Source: Clostridium sp. Marseille-Q2269 (GTDB lineage: Bacteria; Bacillota; Clostridia; Clostridiales; Clostridiaceae). Taken from it: a stretch of DNA of 64,000 nucleotides. Shown in pieces: positions 29,638-39,982 of the stretch. The notes beneath the pieces are model-generated. The model had not been told where the DNA came from, searched no databases, and worked only from the letters and a program-made list of their open reading frames with translations. The stretch is from assembly GCF_943736985.1 (NCBI RefSeq), contig NZ_CALSFS010000006.1, forward strand, positions 124,001 to 188,000, read 5' to 3'. Position 1 is the stretch's first letter. Each line of letters opens with the position of its first letter. A program made the position numbers and the translations under genes.

Positions 29638-32600
29638 ATGGGTAATACTAGATGGACAGAGGAACAAAGACAAGCTATTTCTACTAAAGATTGTAATCTA
29701 CTTGTGGCAGCAGGGGCAGGGGCTGGTAAGACTGCTGTTTTAGTTCAAAGAATAATTGAAAAAATTTTAGATAAAGAAGAGCCTATAGATATAGATAAAT
29801 TATTGGTAGTTACTTTTACTAATGCAGCTGCAGCAGAAATGAGAGAAAGAATAGGGGATGCTATTTCTGAAGGATTAGACGAAAATCCAGAGTCTAAGGT
29901 ACTAAGAAAACAACTTACTTTACTAAATAAATCTAATATAATGACTATCCACTCCTTTTGTCTTCAAGTTATAAAAAATAATTTTCACACTATAGATATA
30001 GATCCTAATTTCAGGATATGTGATGAAACAGAGGGAGTACTGATGAGACAAGAAGCTATGGATGAGCTTTTTGAAGAATTATATGAAGAAGATAATGAAC
30101 AATTTATTAATTTAGTAGAAAGTTATGCCAGTAGAAAAGATATTAGATTACAAGAGATGGTTTTTGAGTTACATAGATTTGCTAAGAGTGCTCCACTTCC
30201 TTATAAATGGCTTTTAAATATGGCGGAAGAGTTTAATGTGGGTAAAGAGTTTGATTTTGAACACACATCATGGGCAAATATGATCATGGAAGATATGAAA
30301 GTATTATTGTATGGATTTAAAAATATTTTAGAGCAATCCATAGATTTAATACTAAATTCTATAGGCATAGATTATTATTATGAGCCTTTTAAAAATGATT
30401 TGTATTTTATAAATGATTTAATTAAAGCATCAAAATTTAAAGATTTTAGAGAAAAAGTAATAGGTTATGATTTTGATAAATTACCTGCAAAACGAAATAA
30501 AGATGCAGATAAAGAAGCTAAGGAAAAGGTCAAGAAATTAAGGGACAAAGTAAAGAAAAAGATATTAGAGTTAAAACATATACTACATTCCTATGAAAAT
30601 GAATTTATAAAAAATGAATTTATATTTTTGTATCCATATATGAAAGCATTATCTGATTTAACAATATTGTTTGACAAAAAATATGAAGCTAAAAAAAGAG
30701 AAAGAGATTTGATTGACTTTAACGATATAGAACATTTATGTCTGGCCATATTAACAGATAAAGATGAAAATGGGGATATAATTCCTTCAGATATTGCGTT
30801 AGATTATAGAAAGAGATTTAAAGAAGTACTTATAGATGAATATCAAGATAGTAACTTGGTACAAGAAGTTATTATGAGTATGGTATCAAGAGTAAAAGGG
30901 CATTGGAGTTTTTTTGATGGTCAATTAGTATTTAATGAAGAAGAAATAAATTTTCATGAACCTCAAACACAAGAGAATATACCTAATAGATTTATGGTAG
31001 GAGATGTAAAACAAAGTATTTATAGATTTAGACAGGCAAAACCGGAAATATTCTTAGAAAAATATAATAAGTATAATGAAGAAGAGGTCTCAAAATATAG
31101 AAAAATAAAGTTGTTTAAAAACTTTAGAAGTAGAGAAGAAGTAATTAATGGTGTTAACTATGTATTTAAACAAATAATGTCTAAAACCATAGGAGAATTA
31201 GATTATACAGAAGAAGAGGCTTTATCTGTTGGAGCTAGTTACGGTGAAGAGGTAAAAGGTGAGCCTATAGAATTATGTTTGATGGATAAAAAATATGAAA
31301 TAAGTGAAGAAGTTTTGAAAGAATACAATATGGGCGAAGAAGAAGCATTAGATAATATACAATTAGAAGGAAGATTAGTAGCTAAAAAAATACAGGAAGT
31401 AGTAGGAAATAATTTGGAAGGTGGATTAAAAGTATTTGATAAAAAATTAGGTGGATATAGAGGAGTCCAATATAGAGATATAGTAATTCTTATGAGAGCT
31501 ACATCCAATTGGGCACCAGTATTTGTAGAAGAACTGGCAAAGGAAGGTATACCAGTTTTTGCAGATACTAATTCAGGATATTTTGATACAACAGAAATAA
31601 AAACTATTATATCATTGTTACAAATAATAGATAATCCGCTTCAAGATATACCATTACTTTCAGTATTAAGATCTCCTATAGCTTCCTTTACAGATGATGA
31701 ACTTATAGATATAAGAATGATAAACAAAAATATAGCATTTTATGAATGTATGGAAATAATATATAGATTAGATAAAAATTTAGATGATTCATACTATAAT
31801 CTTTATGTGGAAAATGAAGAGAAAACAAATAGAGTATTAAAAGATATGAATGATGAATTAAAAAATAAAATATGTAGTTTTATAGAAAAATTAAACTCAT
31901 GGAGAAAAAAATCTATCCACATGGATATAGATGAGTTTATTTGGTTTTTATATGTAGAAACAGGCTATTATGGATATGTAGGGGCTCTCCCTGGTGGAGA
32001 ACAAAGACAAGCAAACTTAAGAATACTTTTTCAAAGAGCAAGACAATATGAGAAGAGCAGTTATAAGGGACTTTTTAATTTCATAAATTTTATAAACAAA
32101 TTGAAATTTAGCAGTGGAGATATGGGAAGTGCAAAAATTCTAGGAGAAAATGAAAATGTAGTAAGGATAATGAGCATTCATAAAAGTAAAGGTCTAGAAT
32201 TTCCAGTAGTAATATTAAGTGGCACAGGCAAAAATTTTAACATGACAGATCTTAATAAAAGTATATTATTTCATAGGGATTTGGGCTATGGTCCAGATTA
32301 TGTGAATACAGAAAGAAGAATAGCGTACCCATCTTTAGTTAAAAACATTATAAAAAATAAGATTAAGTTAGAAACTTTATCAGAAGAGATGAGAATATTA
32401 TATGTAGCTTTAACAAGAGCAAGAGAAAAACTTATAATCACAGGTTTAATTAATAATATAGATAAAACTGTGGACAATTGGTTGAGTTTATCAGAGGACA
32501 AAAATAGTGTACCAGAATATGCTGTTATTAGTGGAAAAACTTATTTAGATTGGATAGGACCAGTTATTATAAAACATAAAGATGCTATAAGTTTCAGGGA

Positions 32601-33474
32601 AGAATTAGATATAGTATCAGAGCTTTCAAATATAGTAGATGATAAGTCAAAATGGAAAATACAATTATGGAACAAAAAAGAACTGTTAAAGGAAAAAATT
32701 GAAGATAATGAAGAAGGAATTAGTGAAAAAATAAAAAAAACATTACTGGAATTAGAAGAAAGTAATTATAAAGAAGAAATATATAGAAGGCTATCTTTTA
32801 ACTATAAATATGATAGTGCATCAAATATACCAACAAAGCTATCAGTTTCAGATGTGAAAAAACAGTTTATAGTAGATGAAGAAGATAATACAGAAGAATT
32901 ATTTAAAAAAGTAGAGCTTAGAACACCTATGTTTATGGAGGGCAAAAAGAAAATATCTGCATCTGAAAGAGGAACTATTATACACTTGTTTATGCAGCAT
33001 CTAGATTTAAAACAGGTAGAAAATCAACAAGAGATAAAAGCCCAAATAGATAGATTAATAAAGAGAGAGTTTATAACTTATGAACAATCAAAGGTTATAA
33101 AGCCTTATAAAATATTAAAGTTTTGTAAAAGTGAATTAGGAAAAAGAATGATTAAATCTAATAGTATTAATAGGGAAATGGCTTTTTCTATTGAAGCACC
33201 ACCAGGAGAAATTTATAAAGAACTAGATAAAGAAAAGTATAAAGAAGAAAAAGTAATAATTCAGGGGATAATAGATTGCTATTTTGAAGAGGAAGATGGG
33301 TTAGTATTGATAGATTATAAAACAGATTATGTAGAGAATATAGAAGAAATAAGAAATAGATATAAAATACAAATTAAATATTATGAAGAAGCATTAAATA
33401 AAATAACAGGAAAAAGCGTAAAAGATAAATATCTATATTTATTCTCCATAGATGATTATATAAAAATCCATTAA
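29638..33474 (+). CDS. addA: ATP-dependent helicase/nuclease subunit A
   Basis: This 1278-residue UvrD-like helicase with a C-terminal RecB-type nuclease is the motor subunit of AddAB. Walker A AAGAGAGKTAVLVQ is near residue 25. Helicase motif II lies in VLIDEYQDSN (near 400) and GDVKQSIYRFRQ follows (near 458). Motifs V/VI appear as MSIHKSKGLEFPVV (near 844) and ILYVALTRAREKL (near 920). The nuclease core is LVLIDYKTDY near residue 1222. GAGGTG precedes the ATG. Length is typical. It is separated from addB by some 10 kb of unrelated genes, unlike the adjacent addB-addA order in most Firmicutes. Confidence 0.96.
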   Translation: MGNTRWTEEQRQAISTKDCNLLVAAGAGAGKTAVLVQRIIEKILDKEEPIDIDKLLVVTFTNAAAAEMRERIGDAISEGLDENPESKVLRKQLTLLNKSNIMTIHSFCLQVIKNNFHTIDIDPNFRICDETEGVLMRQEAMDELFEELYEEDNEQFINLVESYASRKDIRLQEMVFELHRFAKSAPLPYKWLLNMAEEFNVGKEFDFEHTSWANMIMEDMKVLLYGFKNILEQSIDLILNSIGIDYYYEPFKNDLYFINDLIKASKFKDFREKVIGYDFDKLPAKRNKDADKEAKEKVKKLRDKVKKKILELKHILHSYENEFIKNEFIFLYPYMKALSDLTILFDKKYEAKKRERDLIDFNDIEHLCLAILTDKDENGDIIPSDIALDYRKRFKEVLIDEYQDSNLVQEVIMSMVSRVKGHWSFFDGQLVFNEEEINFHEPQTQENIPNRFMVGDVKQSIYRFRQAKPEIFLEKYNKYNEEEVSKYRKIKLFKNFRSREEVINGVNYVFKQIMSKTIGELDYTEEEALSVGASYGEEVKGEPIELCLMDKKYEISEEVLKEYNMGEEEALDNIQLEGRLVAKKIQEVVGNNLEGGLKVFDKKLGGYRGVQYRDIVILMRATSNWAPVFVEELAKEGIPVFADTNSGYFDTTEIKTIISLLQIIDNPLQDIPLLSVLRSPIASFTDDELIDIRMINKNIAFYECMEIIYRLDKNLDDSYYNLYVENEEKTNRVLKDMNDELKNKICSFIEKLNSWRKKSIHMDIDEFIWFLYVETGYYGYVGALPGGEQRQANLRILFQRARQYEKSSYKGLFNFINFINKLKFSSGDMGSAKILGENENVVRIMSIHKSKGLEFPVVILSGTGKNFNMTDLNKSILFHRDLGYGPDYVNTERRIAYPSLVKNIIKNKIKLETLSEEMRILYVALTRAREKLIITGLINNIDKTVDNWLSLSEDKNSVPEYAVISGKTYLDWIGPVIIKHKDAISFREELDIVSELSNIVDDKSKWKIQLWNKKELLKEKIEDNEEGISEKIKKTLLELEESNYKEEIYRRLSFNYKYDSASNIPTKLSVSDVKKQFIVDEEDNTEELFKKVELRTPMFMEGKKKISASERGTIIHLFMQHLDLKQVENQQEIKAQIDRLIKREFITYEQSKVIKPYKILKFCKSELGKRMIKSNSINREMAFSIEAPPGEIYKELDKEKYKEEKVIIQGIIDCYFEEEDGLVLIDYKTDYVENIEEIRNRYKIQIKYYEEALNKITGKSVKDKYLYLFSIDDYIKIH

Positions 33475-33629
33475 TTAATTAAACAATTATTAAAAATAGA
33501 TCTAATTATACTTTATATTAACATTAGAAAAGTTAAGGATTTCAATAAATTAGAAGGAAAAAAAACTATATTGTAGAAAATTATATATATTATGCAAAAT
33601 AAAAATGTTCACAAATTTAAGGAAAGTTG

Positions 33630-35321
33630 GTGAGTGGATTGAAAAATAAGCTTATAAAGCAAATAGCTATTTTGTTTAATATACTAATACTTATATTATG
33701 TGGCACTTTTTTTATTGGAACTAAATTTATATTAAAAGGCTTAGGAAGTAATAACTCTACTCTAATAGCAAGCTTTAATAGTTTTTATCTAAAATTTATA
33801 ATCCTAATGTTTATATTAATGCTTGTAGTTTCATATATAGTAGTTAGGGTTTTTGTAAGTAAAGCTTATAGTTCTATAGAAAAGGTAGCAGAAATAACGG
33901 ATAGAGTATCAAAAGGTGAATTTGCAACTAGAGTTCCAGAAACAGGACTTTTAGAACCTATTGGAGCCAGCGTAAATGGTATAGTTCAAAATACTAAAAA
34001 AATATTGTCAGATTTATTACAGATATCACAAAAAAATAGAATTATATCAAATACACTAAATCAAAATGCACTAGATACTAATCAAGCTTCAGAAAATATA
34101 GCATCTTCTGTAACATCTGTAGCTGAAACAGCCACAACTCAAGCAGATTCAGCCACATCTACAAGAAATAATACTAGTGACATGGCAGAAAACTCAGCTG
34201 TAATAGCAGAAAAAGCCCAAAATACTAAAGATATAGCTGGACAAATGGTTGAAACAATAAAAGAAAATCAAAAAACTTTTGAAACTATGATATATAAAAT
34301 AAAAACCACAGAAGAGGTAAGCAAGAAATTAGCTACTAATGTAAGAATATTAGAAGATGAAGCAACAGAAATAAGTAAAATAACAGATGTAGTAACAGAA
34401 ATAAGCGAAAGAACTAATTTACTTGCATTAAATGCAGCTATTGAAGCTGCTAGAGCAGGAGAACATGGCAAAGGATTCTCTGTAGTAGCAGATGAAGTAA
34501 GAAAATTGGCAGAACAATCATCACAATCTGCTGGAGAGATAAGAAAATTAATAGAAAAGATTACTTATCAAATAAGTAATATAACAGAAGAAGCAGAAAA
34601 GCAAAGTAAAGAAGTGGAAGAGGATATAATCTATGCAGATGAATCAAAGCAATCATTTGGAAGAATAATATCTGCTACAGATGAAACTTATAGTTCAGTA
34701 GAACAAATATATGATTTGGCACATAAAAATACAACCATATCTAAAGAAGTAGATCAGTTAATGGAAACTATAGCTTCAGGAGCTCAGCAAAGTGCTTCTA
34801 TGACAGAAGAGATTTCTGCAGCAGCAGAAGAGCAAGCTGCATCTATCAATGAAATAACAGAATTAATAAAAGAAATGAATGGATGTACAGATAAGATAGA
34901 CAGCCAATTAAAGGCTTTCGTTACAGGAATAACTATAAAAGAAGACCAAATACAATTGGTTAATGATGGATTTAATATATTAAAAAATATTGGTGGAGAA
35001 ATAAGTTCTAGCGGATTAAATGTGGATTCTTGCTCTAATGTATGTAAAAAATATGCAGATGAAAATATTCAATTCGAATATATTGGAATAATAAATAAAG
35101 ATGGAATAATGAAGTCTGCTAATATTCCTATAACAAAAGGAAATGATGATTTTTCCCATAGACCATATTTCAAAAAAGCTATTTTAGGGGAAAAATACTC
35201 CAGTGAACCTTATATATCTAGTGTTAGCTACAATTATTGTATAGCTATAGCAATTCCACTTAAAAATAAAGATGGAAATATCGATGCTGTAATCATGGGG
35301 GATGTTTGCATAGAGAGATAG
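33630..35321 (+). CDS. Methyl-accepting chemotaxis protein with C-terminal PDC/Cache-like domain
   Basis: This protein of about 563 residues has two N-terminal membrane helices (residues 10-35 and 53-75) with only a short outside loop. A HAMP-like linker follows, then the MCP signalling domain with its hairpin tip [20 protein letters not shown] (near 266). After the signalling domain there are about 110 more residues. These contain [19 protein letters not shown] and [20 protein letters not shown], the pattern of a PDC/Cache sensor fold. This puts the sensor-like domain in the cytoplasm. The start is uncertain: TTG 33627, GTG 33630 and TTG 33639 are possible; GTG 33630 is best spaced from AAGGA. 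Confidence 0.88.
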   Translation: MSGLKNKLIKQIAILFNILILILCGTFFIGTKFILKGLGSNNSTLIASFNSFYLKFIILMFILMLVVSYIVVRVFVSKAYSSIEKVAEITDRVSKGEFATRVPETGLLEPIGASVNGIVQNTKKILSDLLQISQKNRIISNTLNQNALDTNQASENIASSVTSVAETATTQADSATSTRNNTSDMAENSAVIAEKAQNTKDIAGQMVETIKENQKTFETMIYKIKTTEEVSKKLATNVRILEDEATEISKITDVVTEISERTNLLALNAAIEAARAGEHGKGFSVVADEVRKLAEQSSQSAGEIRKLIEKITYQISNITEEAEKQSKEVEEDIIYADESKQSFGRIISATDETYSSVEQIYDLAHKNTTISKEVDQLMETIASGAQQSASMTEEISAAAEEQAASINEITELIKEMNGCTDKIDSQLKAFVTGITIKEDQIQLVNDGFNILKNIGGEISSSGLNVDSCSNVCKKYADENIQFEYIGIINKDGIMKSANIPITKGNDDFSHRPYFKKAILGEKYSSEPYISSVSYNYCIAIAIPLKNKDGNIDAVIMGDVCIER

Positions 35322-35397
35322 TATATTGTAGAATATAAGTAAACAATTTCAAAAAAATAAAATAAAAACCATAATATATTATAGAGGGGGACTATAA

Positions 35398-36624
35398 ATG
35401 CAAAATGTATTAGACAGATTTTTAGGGTATATAAAAATAGATACTCAATCATCTGAGGAATCTGAAACTGTACCAACAACTAAAACTCAATTGGAATTTG
35501 CAAAAAAATTAGGGGAAGAGTTAAAGAAAATAGGCCTTAAAGATGTATCTGTAGATGAAAATGCATATGTTATGGCTACATTAGAATCTAACATAGACAA
35601 AAAAGTGCCTACAATAGGATTTATATCACATATGGATACAAGTCCAGATATATCAGGAACTAATATTAATCCTAGAATTGTAGAAAAATATGAAGGACAA
35701 GATATAGTTTTAAATAAAGAAAAAAATATAATTCTAAAGGTTGAAGAATTCCCAGAGATATTAGATTATAAGGGACAAGACATAGTAGTAACAGATGGAG
35801 ATACTCTTTTAGGAGCAGATGATAAAGCTGGAATAGCAGAAATAGTTACTGCTATGGAATATTTAATAAATCATCCAGAAATAAAACATGGAACTATAAA
35901 AGTTGGATTTACTCCAGATGAAGAAGTAGGTAAGGGAGCAGATTACTTTGATGTTAAAAAATTTGGAGCAGATTTAGCTTATACGTTAGATGGCGGTGGC
36001 ATAGGAGAATTAGAATGTGAAACTTTTAATGCTGCAAAGGCTAAAGTTATTATAGAGGGAAGAAACGTACATCCAGGCTCAGCAAAAAATAAAATGACTA
36101 ATTCAGTATTAGTAGCCAATAAATTTATAAGCATGCTTCCACAAAATGAAGTACCAGAAAGAACAGAAGGATATGAAGGATTTTTCCATTTATTAAGTGT
36201 AAATGGTGGAGTAGAAACAACAGAACTAAATTATATTATAAGAGATTTTCATAGAAATAAATTTGAAGAAAGAAAAAAACAAATTGAAGAAGTAGGCAAA
36301 AAAATAAATGAAGAATACAATAAAGAAATAGTATGTGTGAAAGTAGAAGATCAGTATTACAATATGAAGGAAAAAATAGATGAAGTAAAATATGTAGTGG
36401 ATATAGCTCATGACGCTATGAAAGCTATTGATATTGAACCAAAATTAGTTCCTATAAGAGGTGGTACAGATGGTTCAAGATTATCCTTTATGGGATTACC
36501 AACTCCAAATTTATTTGCAGGTGGTCATAACTTCCATGGAAGATTTGAATTTGTTCCAGTTCCATCAATGGAAAAGGCAGTACAGCTTGTAGTTAAAATA
36601 AGTGAACTATTTGCTAATAGATAA
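35398..36624 (+). CDS. pepT: Peptidase T (tripeptidase)
   Basis: This 408-residue cytoplasmic zinc aminopeptidase of the M20 family cleaves the N-terminal residue from tripeptides. Metal-binding and catalytic residues are in ISHMDTSPD (near 78), LLGADDKAGIAEI (near 139) and FTPDEEVGKGAD (near 173). A HPGSAKNKMTNSV block lies near 222, and a final metal ligand is in FAGGHNFHGRFEFVP near 379. Length is typical of PepT. AGAGGGGGA precedes the ATG. It is transcribed alone. A proteolytic, peptide-using lifestyle fits, though that is inference. Confidence 0.95.
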   Translation: MQNVLDRFLGYIKIDTQSSEESETVPTTKTQLEFAKKLGEELKKIGLKDVSVDENAYVMATLESNIDKKVPTIGFISHMDTSPDISGTNINPRIVEKYEGQDIVLNKEKNIILKVEEFPEILDYKGQDIVVTDGDTLLGADDKAGIAEIVTAMEYLINHPEIKHGTIKVGFTPDEEVGKGADYFDVKKFGADLAYTLDGGGIGELECETFNAAKAKVIIEGRNVHPGSAKNKMTNSVLVANKFISMLPQNEVPERTEGYEGFFHLLSVNGGVETTELNYIIRDFHRNKFEERKKQIEEVGKKINEEYNKEIVCVKVEDQYYNMKEKIDEVKYVVDIAHDAMKAIDIEPKLVPIRGGTDGSRLSFMGLPTPNLFAGGHNFHGRFEFVPVPSMEKAVQLVVKISELFANR

Positions 36625-36707
36625 TAATATATTTTAATTTATTGATTGATGTTAATTCTTTAGGGTAAACATAGGATATATAAGAATAGATTTAATTTTA
36701 ATATAAT

Positions 36708-36825
36708 AAAGATAAAAATATACCTAAATAAATGGTAAAGTTTATACAGAGTATTGTAAACTTTTATAAAAAACTTTCAAATTAACAAAAGAGTAAATTT
36801 ATTTATAAGGTATATTTTTATCTTT
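36708..36825. repeat. 118-bp palindromic element with 18-bp perfect inverted ends
   Basis: AAAGATAAAAATATACCT (36708-36725) and AGGTATATTTTTATCTTT (36808-36825) are perfect inverted copies. Inside, AAAGTTTATACA and TGTAAACTTT form a second, nearly perfect nested hairpin. No open frame is present. It lies between convergent pepT and the patatin gene, so it could be a MITE-like element or a complex bidirectional terminator. Confidence 0.65.
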
Positions 36826-36906
36826 GTAGTGTTAGAGTTAGATCTATTATATTTTTAAATATTAATGTGGTTTGCTGACTAATAGCTAGTAAATTTTATT
36901 ATATAT

Positions 36907-37842
36907 TTAAGCTGTGCCTTCATTTTTATACTTATTTTTATACTCTTGAAAATCCCAAGTTTTAAGAAACTTTTCAGCAGATTTGTATCCAGATTTATAT
37001 AATTTTATAGTTTCCTGTTTAGATAAATCAAAGTCTGTAGCGCTAATACCTAAAGTAGGTATCAGTATACTTCTGTCTATATTTTTATCTATCATCCATC
37101 TTCTAGAATCCTTCTTATTCATAGTATCAGCAATATCAAATAGAAAAGATAAGGGATCATTTTTACCCTGTTTAGTATTACTTATTTCAACATTGTCAAA
37201 CTTAAATCCAATAGTAGGAATGTTTTCTTTACCATCTAAGTTATCAAAAATAGAAATAGGATAGCCGGAGCAAACACTTCCATCTACTATGTAACTAACA
37301 CCATTACCATGAATAAATTCCACAGGTTTAAAGAAAAAAGGTATACTTATACTCATTCTAATGGCTTTAGAAACTCTAAAATTACTTAGGCTAAAACCGT
37401 AAGTATATAGATCATCAGGAAAAGTAATCATTTTTTTTTCTGTAATGTCTGAGGCTATTATCTTTAATTTACAAGTATCATTATCCATAAGATCATTAAA
37501 AGTATTTATTCCCTTTACCTTAAGCATATCATCAATCCATTTTTCTATGGAATCTCCAGAGTAAATACCGTTATATTTAAAAAAGCTTAATGCTTTACTT
37601 ACTAGTGTAAATTTTTGAAGACTTTCTTTATTAATAAGCTCCATAAAATTAGTGTTTGCAGTTATATTTTTTAAATCTTTTGCAGTGTATCCTGAAACTA
37701 ATAATGCTCCTAATAAAGCCCCAACAGAGCTTCCAGCAACATTGTTCCAAGTGAAATTTTTACTTTCCATATAGTTTAAAGCACCAATTATGCCAATACC
37801 CCTGATACCACCACTATCCAATACAGCATTACACTTCAACAT
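36907..37842 (-). CDS. Patatin-like phospholipase
   Basis: This 311-residue protein belongs to the patatin lipid acyl hydrolase family with a Ser-Asp catalytic dyad. The oxyanion loop SGGIRGIG is at residues 10-17. The nucleophile serine lies in AGSSVGALLGALL near residue 39. The catalytic aspartate is in the IVDGSVCSGYP block near 188. There is no signal peptide, so it acts inside the cell or is delivered by other means. It is transcribed alone leftward, with GGGAGGAA before the ATG. Substrate and role are not evident from context. Confidence 0.9.
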   Translation of the reverse strand: MLKCNAVLDSGGIRGIGIIGALNYMESKNFTWNNVAGSSVGALLGALLVSGYTAKDLKNITANTNFMELINKESLQKFTLVSKALSFFKYNGIYSGDSIEKWIDDMLKVKGINTFNDLMDNDTCKLKIIASDITEKKMITFPDDLYTYGFSLSNFRVSKAIRMSISIPFFFKPVEFIHGNGVSYIVDGSVCSGYPISIFDNLDGKENIPTIGFKFDNVEISNTKQGKNDPLSFLFDIADTMNKKDSRRWMIDKNIDRSILIPTLGISATDFDLSKQETIKLYKSGYKSAEKFLKTWDFQEYKNKYKNEGTA

Positions 37843-37998
37843 AAATTCCTCCCTTAGTTTAAGTATATATAATATAATGGTAACAAAACCTTATATAGAT
37901 TATACAATAAAAATCCAATATAAGGAAATTATAAATTATTTATAAGTATTTTTCATATAGAATAACATTAGAAAAATTCAACTAAAAATAATATATAA

Positions 37999-39472
37999 TT
38001 ATAACTTTAGTTATGCAAAATAAAAATCTAAATTGGTAAAACTACCAAAAAATAAATATGGCATACTTTCTCTCACTGTGTTATATAAAAGTTACCATAC
38101 AAATATAAACACAGGAGGTAAAAAGTATGCCAAGTACTAATATTGTATCCATTAATAATGAACTTTACAATTACTTAAATGATGTAAATTATGGAATGTC
38201 TAAGCCTCAATTTAATCATTTAACCAATATTGCCAATGGATTAATTAATTTACCTGGCACTAAAACTTTATCTGAAATTGCTAAAAATGTGTTGCATTCA
38301 AAAGACAAAAGTTGTATTTATAGATTTTTAAGCCATTCTAAATGGGACCATAGTCTTCTGAACAACAATAGAATTAGCTATTTAAACTTTTTCCTTGAGC
38401 ATAATATTAAACCTAAATCCGTAGGGTTTTTGATTATAGATGATACTGTAAATCCCAAGAAATCAGCAAAGAAAATGCAAGGATTATCTTATAATTACTC
38501 TCATACAGAAGACAAAAATATTTGGTCACATTGTGTGGTTACTTCAAATTTTGTTGTAAATGATAAATCTATTCCTTTACAATATAAACCTTACTATAAA
38601 AAGGAATTTTGCAAAGATTTAAATAAAAATTTTAAATCTAAGATTGATATTGCAAAAAATTTTATAACTTCTTTTAAAACTCCATCTAATTGTGAAAAAA
38701 TGTATTGTCTTATGGATTCATGGTATACAAATAATAATTTAATAGAAGCATCTTTAGCAAAGGGCTACCACCTAATAGGAGCAATTAAATCTAACAGAAA
38801 AATATCTCCATTAGGAATTTCAATGCAGTTATCAAAATTTGAAAAATTCCTTAGTCCTAACACCTTAGACCTTGTTACAGTTGAAGGTAAGGACTATAGA
38901 GTATATACCTATGAAGGTAATGTTTCTAAATTCCCTTATGCTAAAATACTTATTTGCTATGAAGTCACCCATGATGGATTCAAGAACCCAGTATATTTGC
39001 TGTCTACCGACATCTTATTAAATGCAGAAACTATAATTAAATATTATTCTCACAGATGGACTATAGAAACTTCATATAAATATTTAAAAAGCAATTTAGC
39101 TTTTGATAAATATAGAATGCGTAGCATTTTGTCTATAGAACGATATTTTCTTATAGTATTCTTAATCTATAATTTTTTAGAATTATTTAGAGTTAGTTCC
39201 AACCACGGAGATTTTAAGACTATAGGTGAAACTCAGAAATATCTAAACAGCCTGACGGCAAAAGCACTTGTGTGCTTTATATATGAAAAATCAAAACAGA
39301 ATATTGAACTAAAAGATATTTTATGTGAGCTAAAAATCCCTTAGAGTTTTTAAAAATTCATCATATAAAATTGGGCAAGTGTTTTCATATTATATGGATA
39401 ATATATCATAATAAGTATAATATAGTCTCAATAGGTAATTTAGCTTTTGAAATTGCCTAACTAAAGTTATAA
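37999..39472 (+). mobile_element. IS element, IS4/IS701-like, with 18-bp terminal inverted repeats
   Basis: TTATAACTTTAGTTATGC (37999-38016) and GCCTAACTAAAGTTATAA (39455-39472) are inverted copies with one mismatch. Weaker similarity continues inward (CTAAATT in both). They frame one intact transposase gene. The element is about 1.47 kb. I cannot see a convincing target-site duplication directly outside the repeats. It is inserted between the patatin gene and a small unknown gene. Confidence 0.85.
38127..39344 (+). CDS. DDE transposase of an IS4/IS701-like element
   Basis: This 405-residue transposase has the RNase H-like DDE fold. The first catalytic Asp is in FLIIDDTVNPKKSAKK (near residue 99), the second in YCLMDSWYTNNNLIEA (near 196), and the Glu in YYSHRWTIETSYKYLK (near 315). 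This last stretch is the YREK-like signature of IS4-type enzymes. The frame is complete, and AGGAGGT precedes the ATG, so it may still be active. It lies inside the inverted repeats at 37999 and 39472. Confidence 0.92.
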   Translation: MPSTNIVSINNELYNYLNDVNYGMSKPQFNHLTNIANGLINLPGTKTLSEIAKNVLHSKDKSCIYRFLSHSKWDHSLLNNNRISYLNFFLEHNIKPKSVGFLIIDDTVNPKKSAKKMQGLSYNYSHTEDKNIWSHCVVTSNFVVNDKSIPLQYKPYYKKEFCKDLNKNFKSKIDIAKNFITSFKTPSNCEKMYCLMDSWYTNNNLIEASLAKGYHLIGAIKSNRKISPLGISMQLSKFEKFLSPNTLDLVTVEGKDYRVYTYEGNVSKFPYAKILICYEVTHDGFKNPVYLLSTDILLNAETIIKYYSHRWTIETSYKYLKSNLAFDKYRMRSILSIERYFLIVFLIYNFLELFRVSSNHGDFKTIGETQKYLNSLTAKALVCFIYEKSKQNIELKDILCELKIP

Positions 39473-39615
39473 CTAAAATTTTTTTAAAATTATTAATGAA
39501 AACAATATAAATAACTAAAAATTTTTAAAACATATATAATTAAAAATATATATTGTATTGAATTTAATGCTTAAAATAAAAAATATAAATATTTTACGTT
39601 AGGAGGAAAAAGATT

Positions 39616-39831
39616 TTGAATTCTTTAGAAAACAATAATCAAGATAAAGAAGTATTAAGAAAACTTCAGGAATTGCAGACTAAATTTAATAAAGATGATG
39701 AGAAAAAAGGTGTAATGAAAAAACTAATAGATAATTTTAAAGAGTTGGAAGTAAGTGCTCCAGAAACTGATCCTAAGAAGATAATAAAAGACTTAATTCC
39801 AGCAATATTGGAGATACTATGCTGGATATAA
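39616..39831 (+). CDS. Small charged protein of unknown function
   Basis: This 71-residue protein starts at TTG with a strong AGGAGG 10 bases upstream. It is helical and rich in Lys, Asp and Glu (EVLRKLQELQTKFNKDDEKK), with a hydrophobic end (LIPAILEILCWI) that could insert in or lie on a membrane. No family is recognised. It lies 150 bases before another small TTG-started membrane gene, and both follow the IS element. Confidence 0.5.
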   Translation: MNSLENNNQDKEVLRKLQELQTKFNKDDEKKGVMKKLIDNFKELEVSAPETDPKKIIKDLIPAILEILCWI

Positions 39832-39982
39832 ATTTAATATAATATCATATAAAAAGTTAGAAATTTATTCATTGTTTTACTATAATATAATGAATTTATT
39901 GGGAAATATAACTTAAATAAAAATAAATATTCAATTTAAATCAATATATTCACAAAAAATATACTAAAGAGGAGTTTTAAAA

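Noticed and set aside
38127-39344. Possibility that the transposase is a frameshifted remnant
   Set aside because: The frame is complete, all three catalytic positions and the ribosome site are present, and inverted ends flank it.
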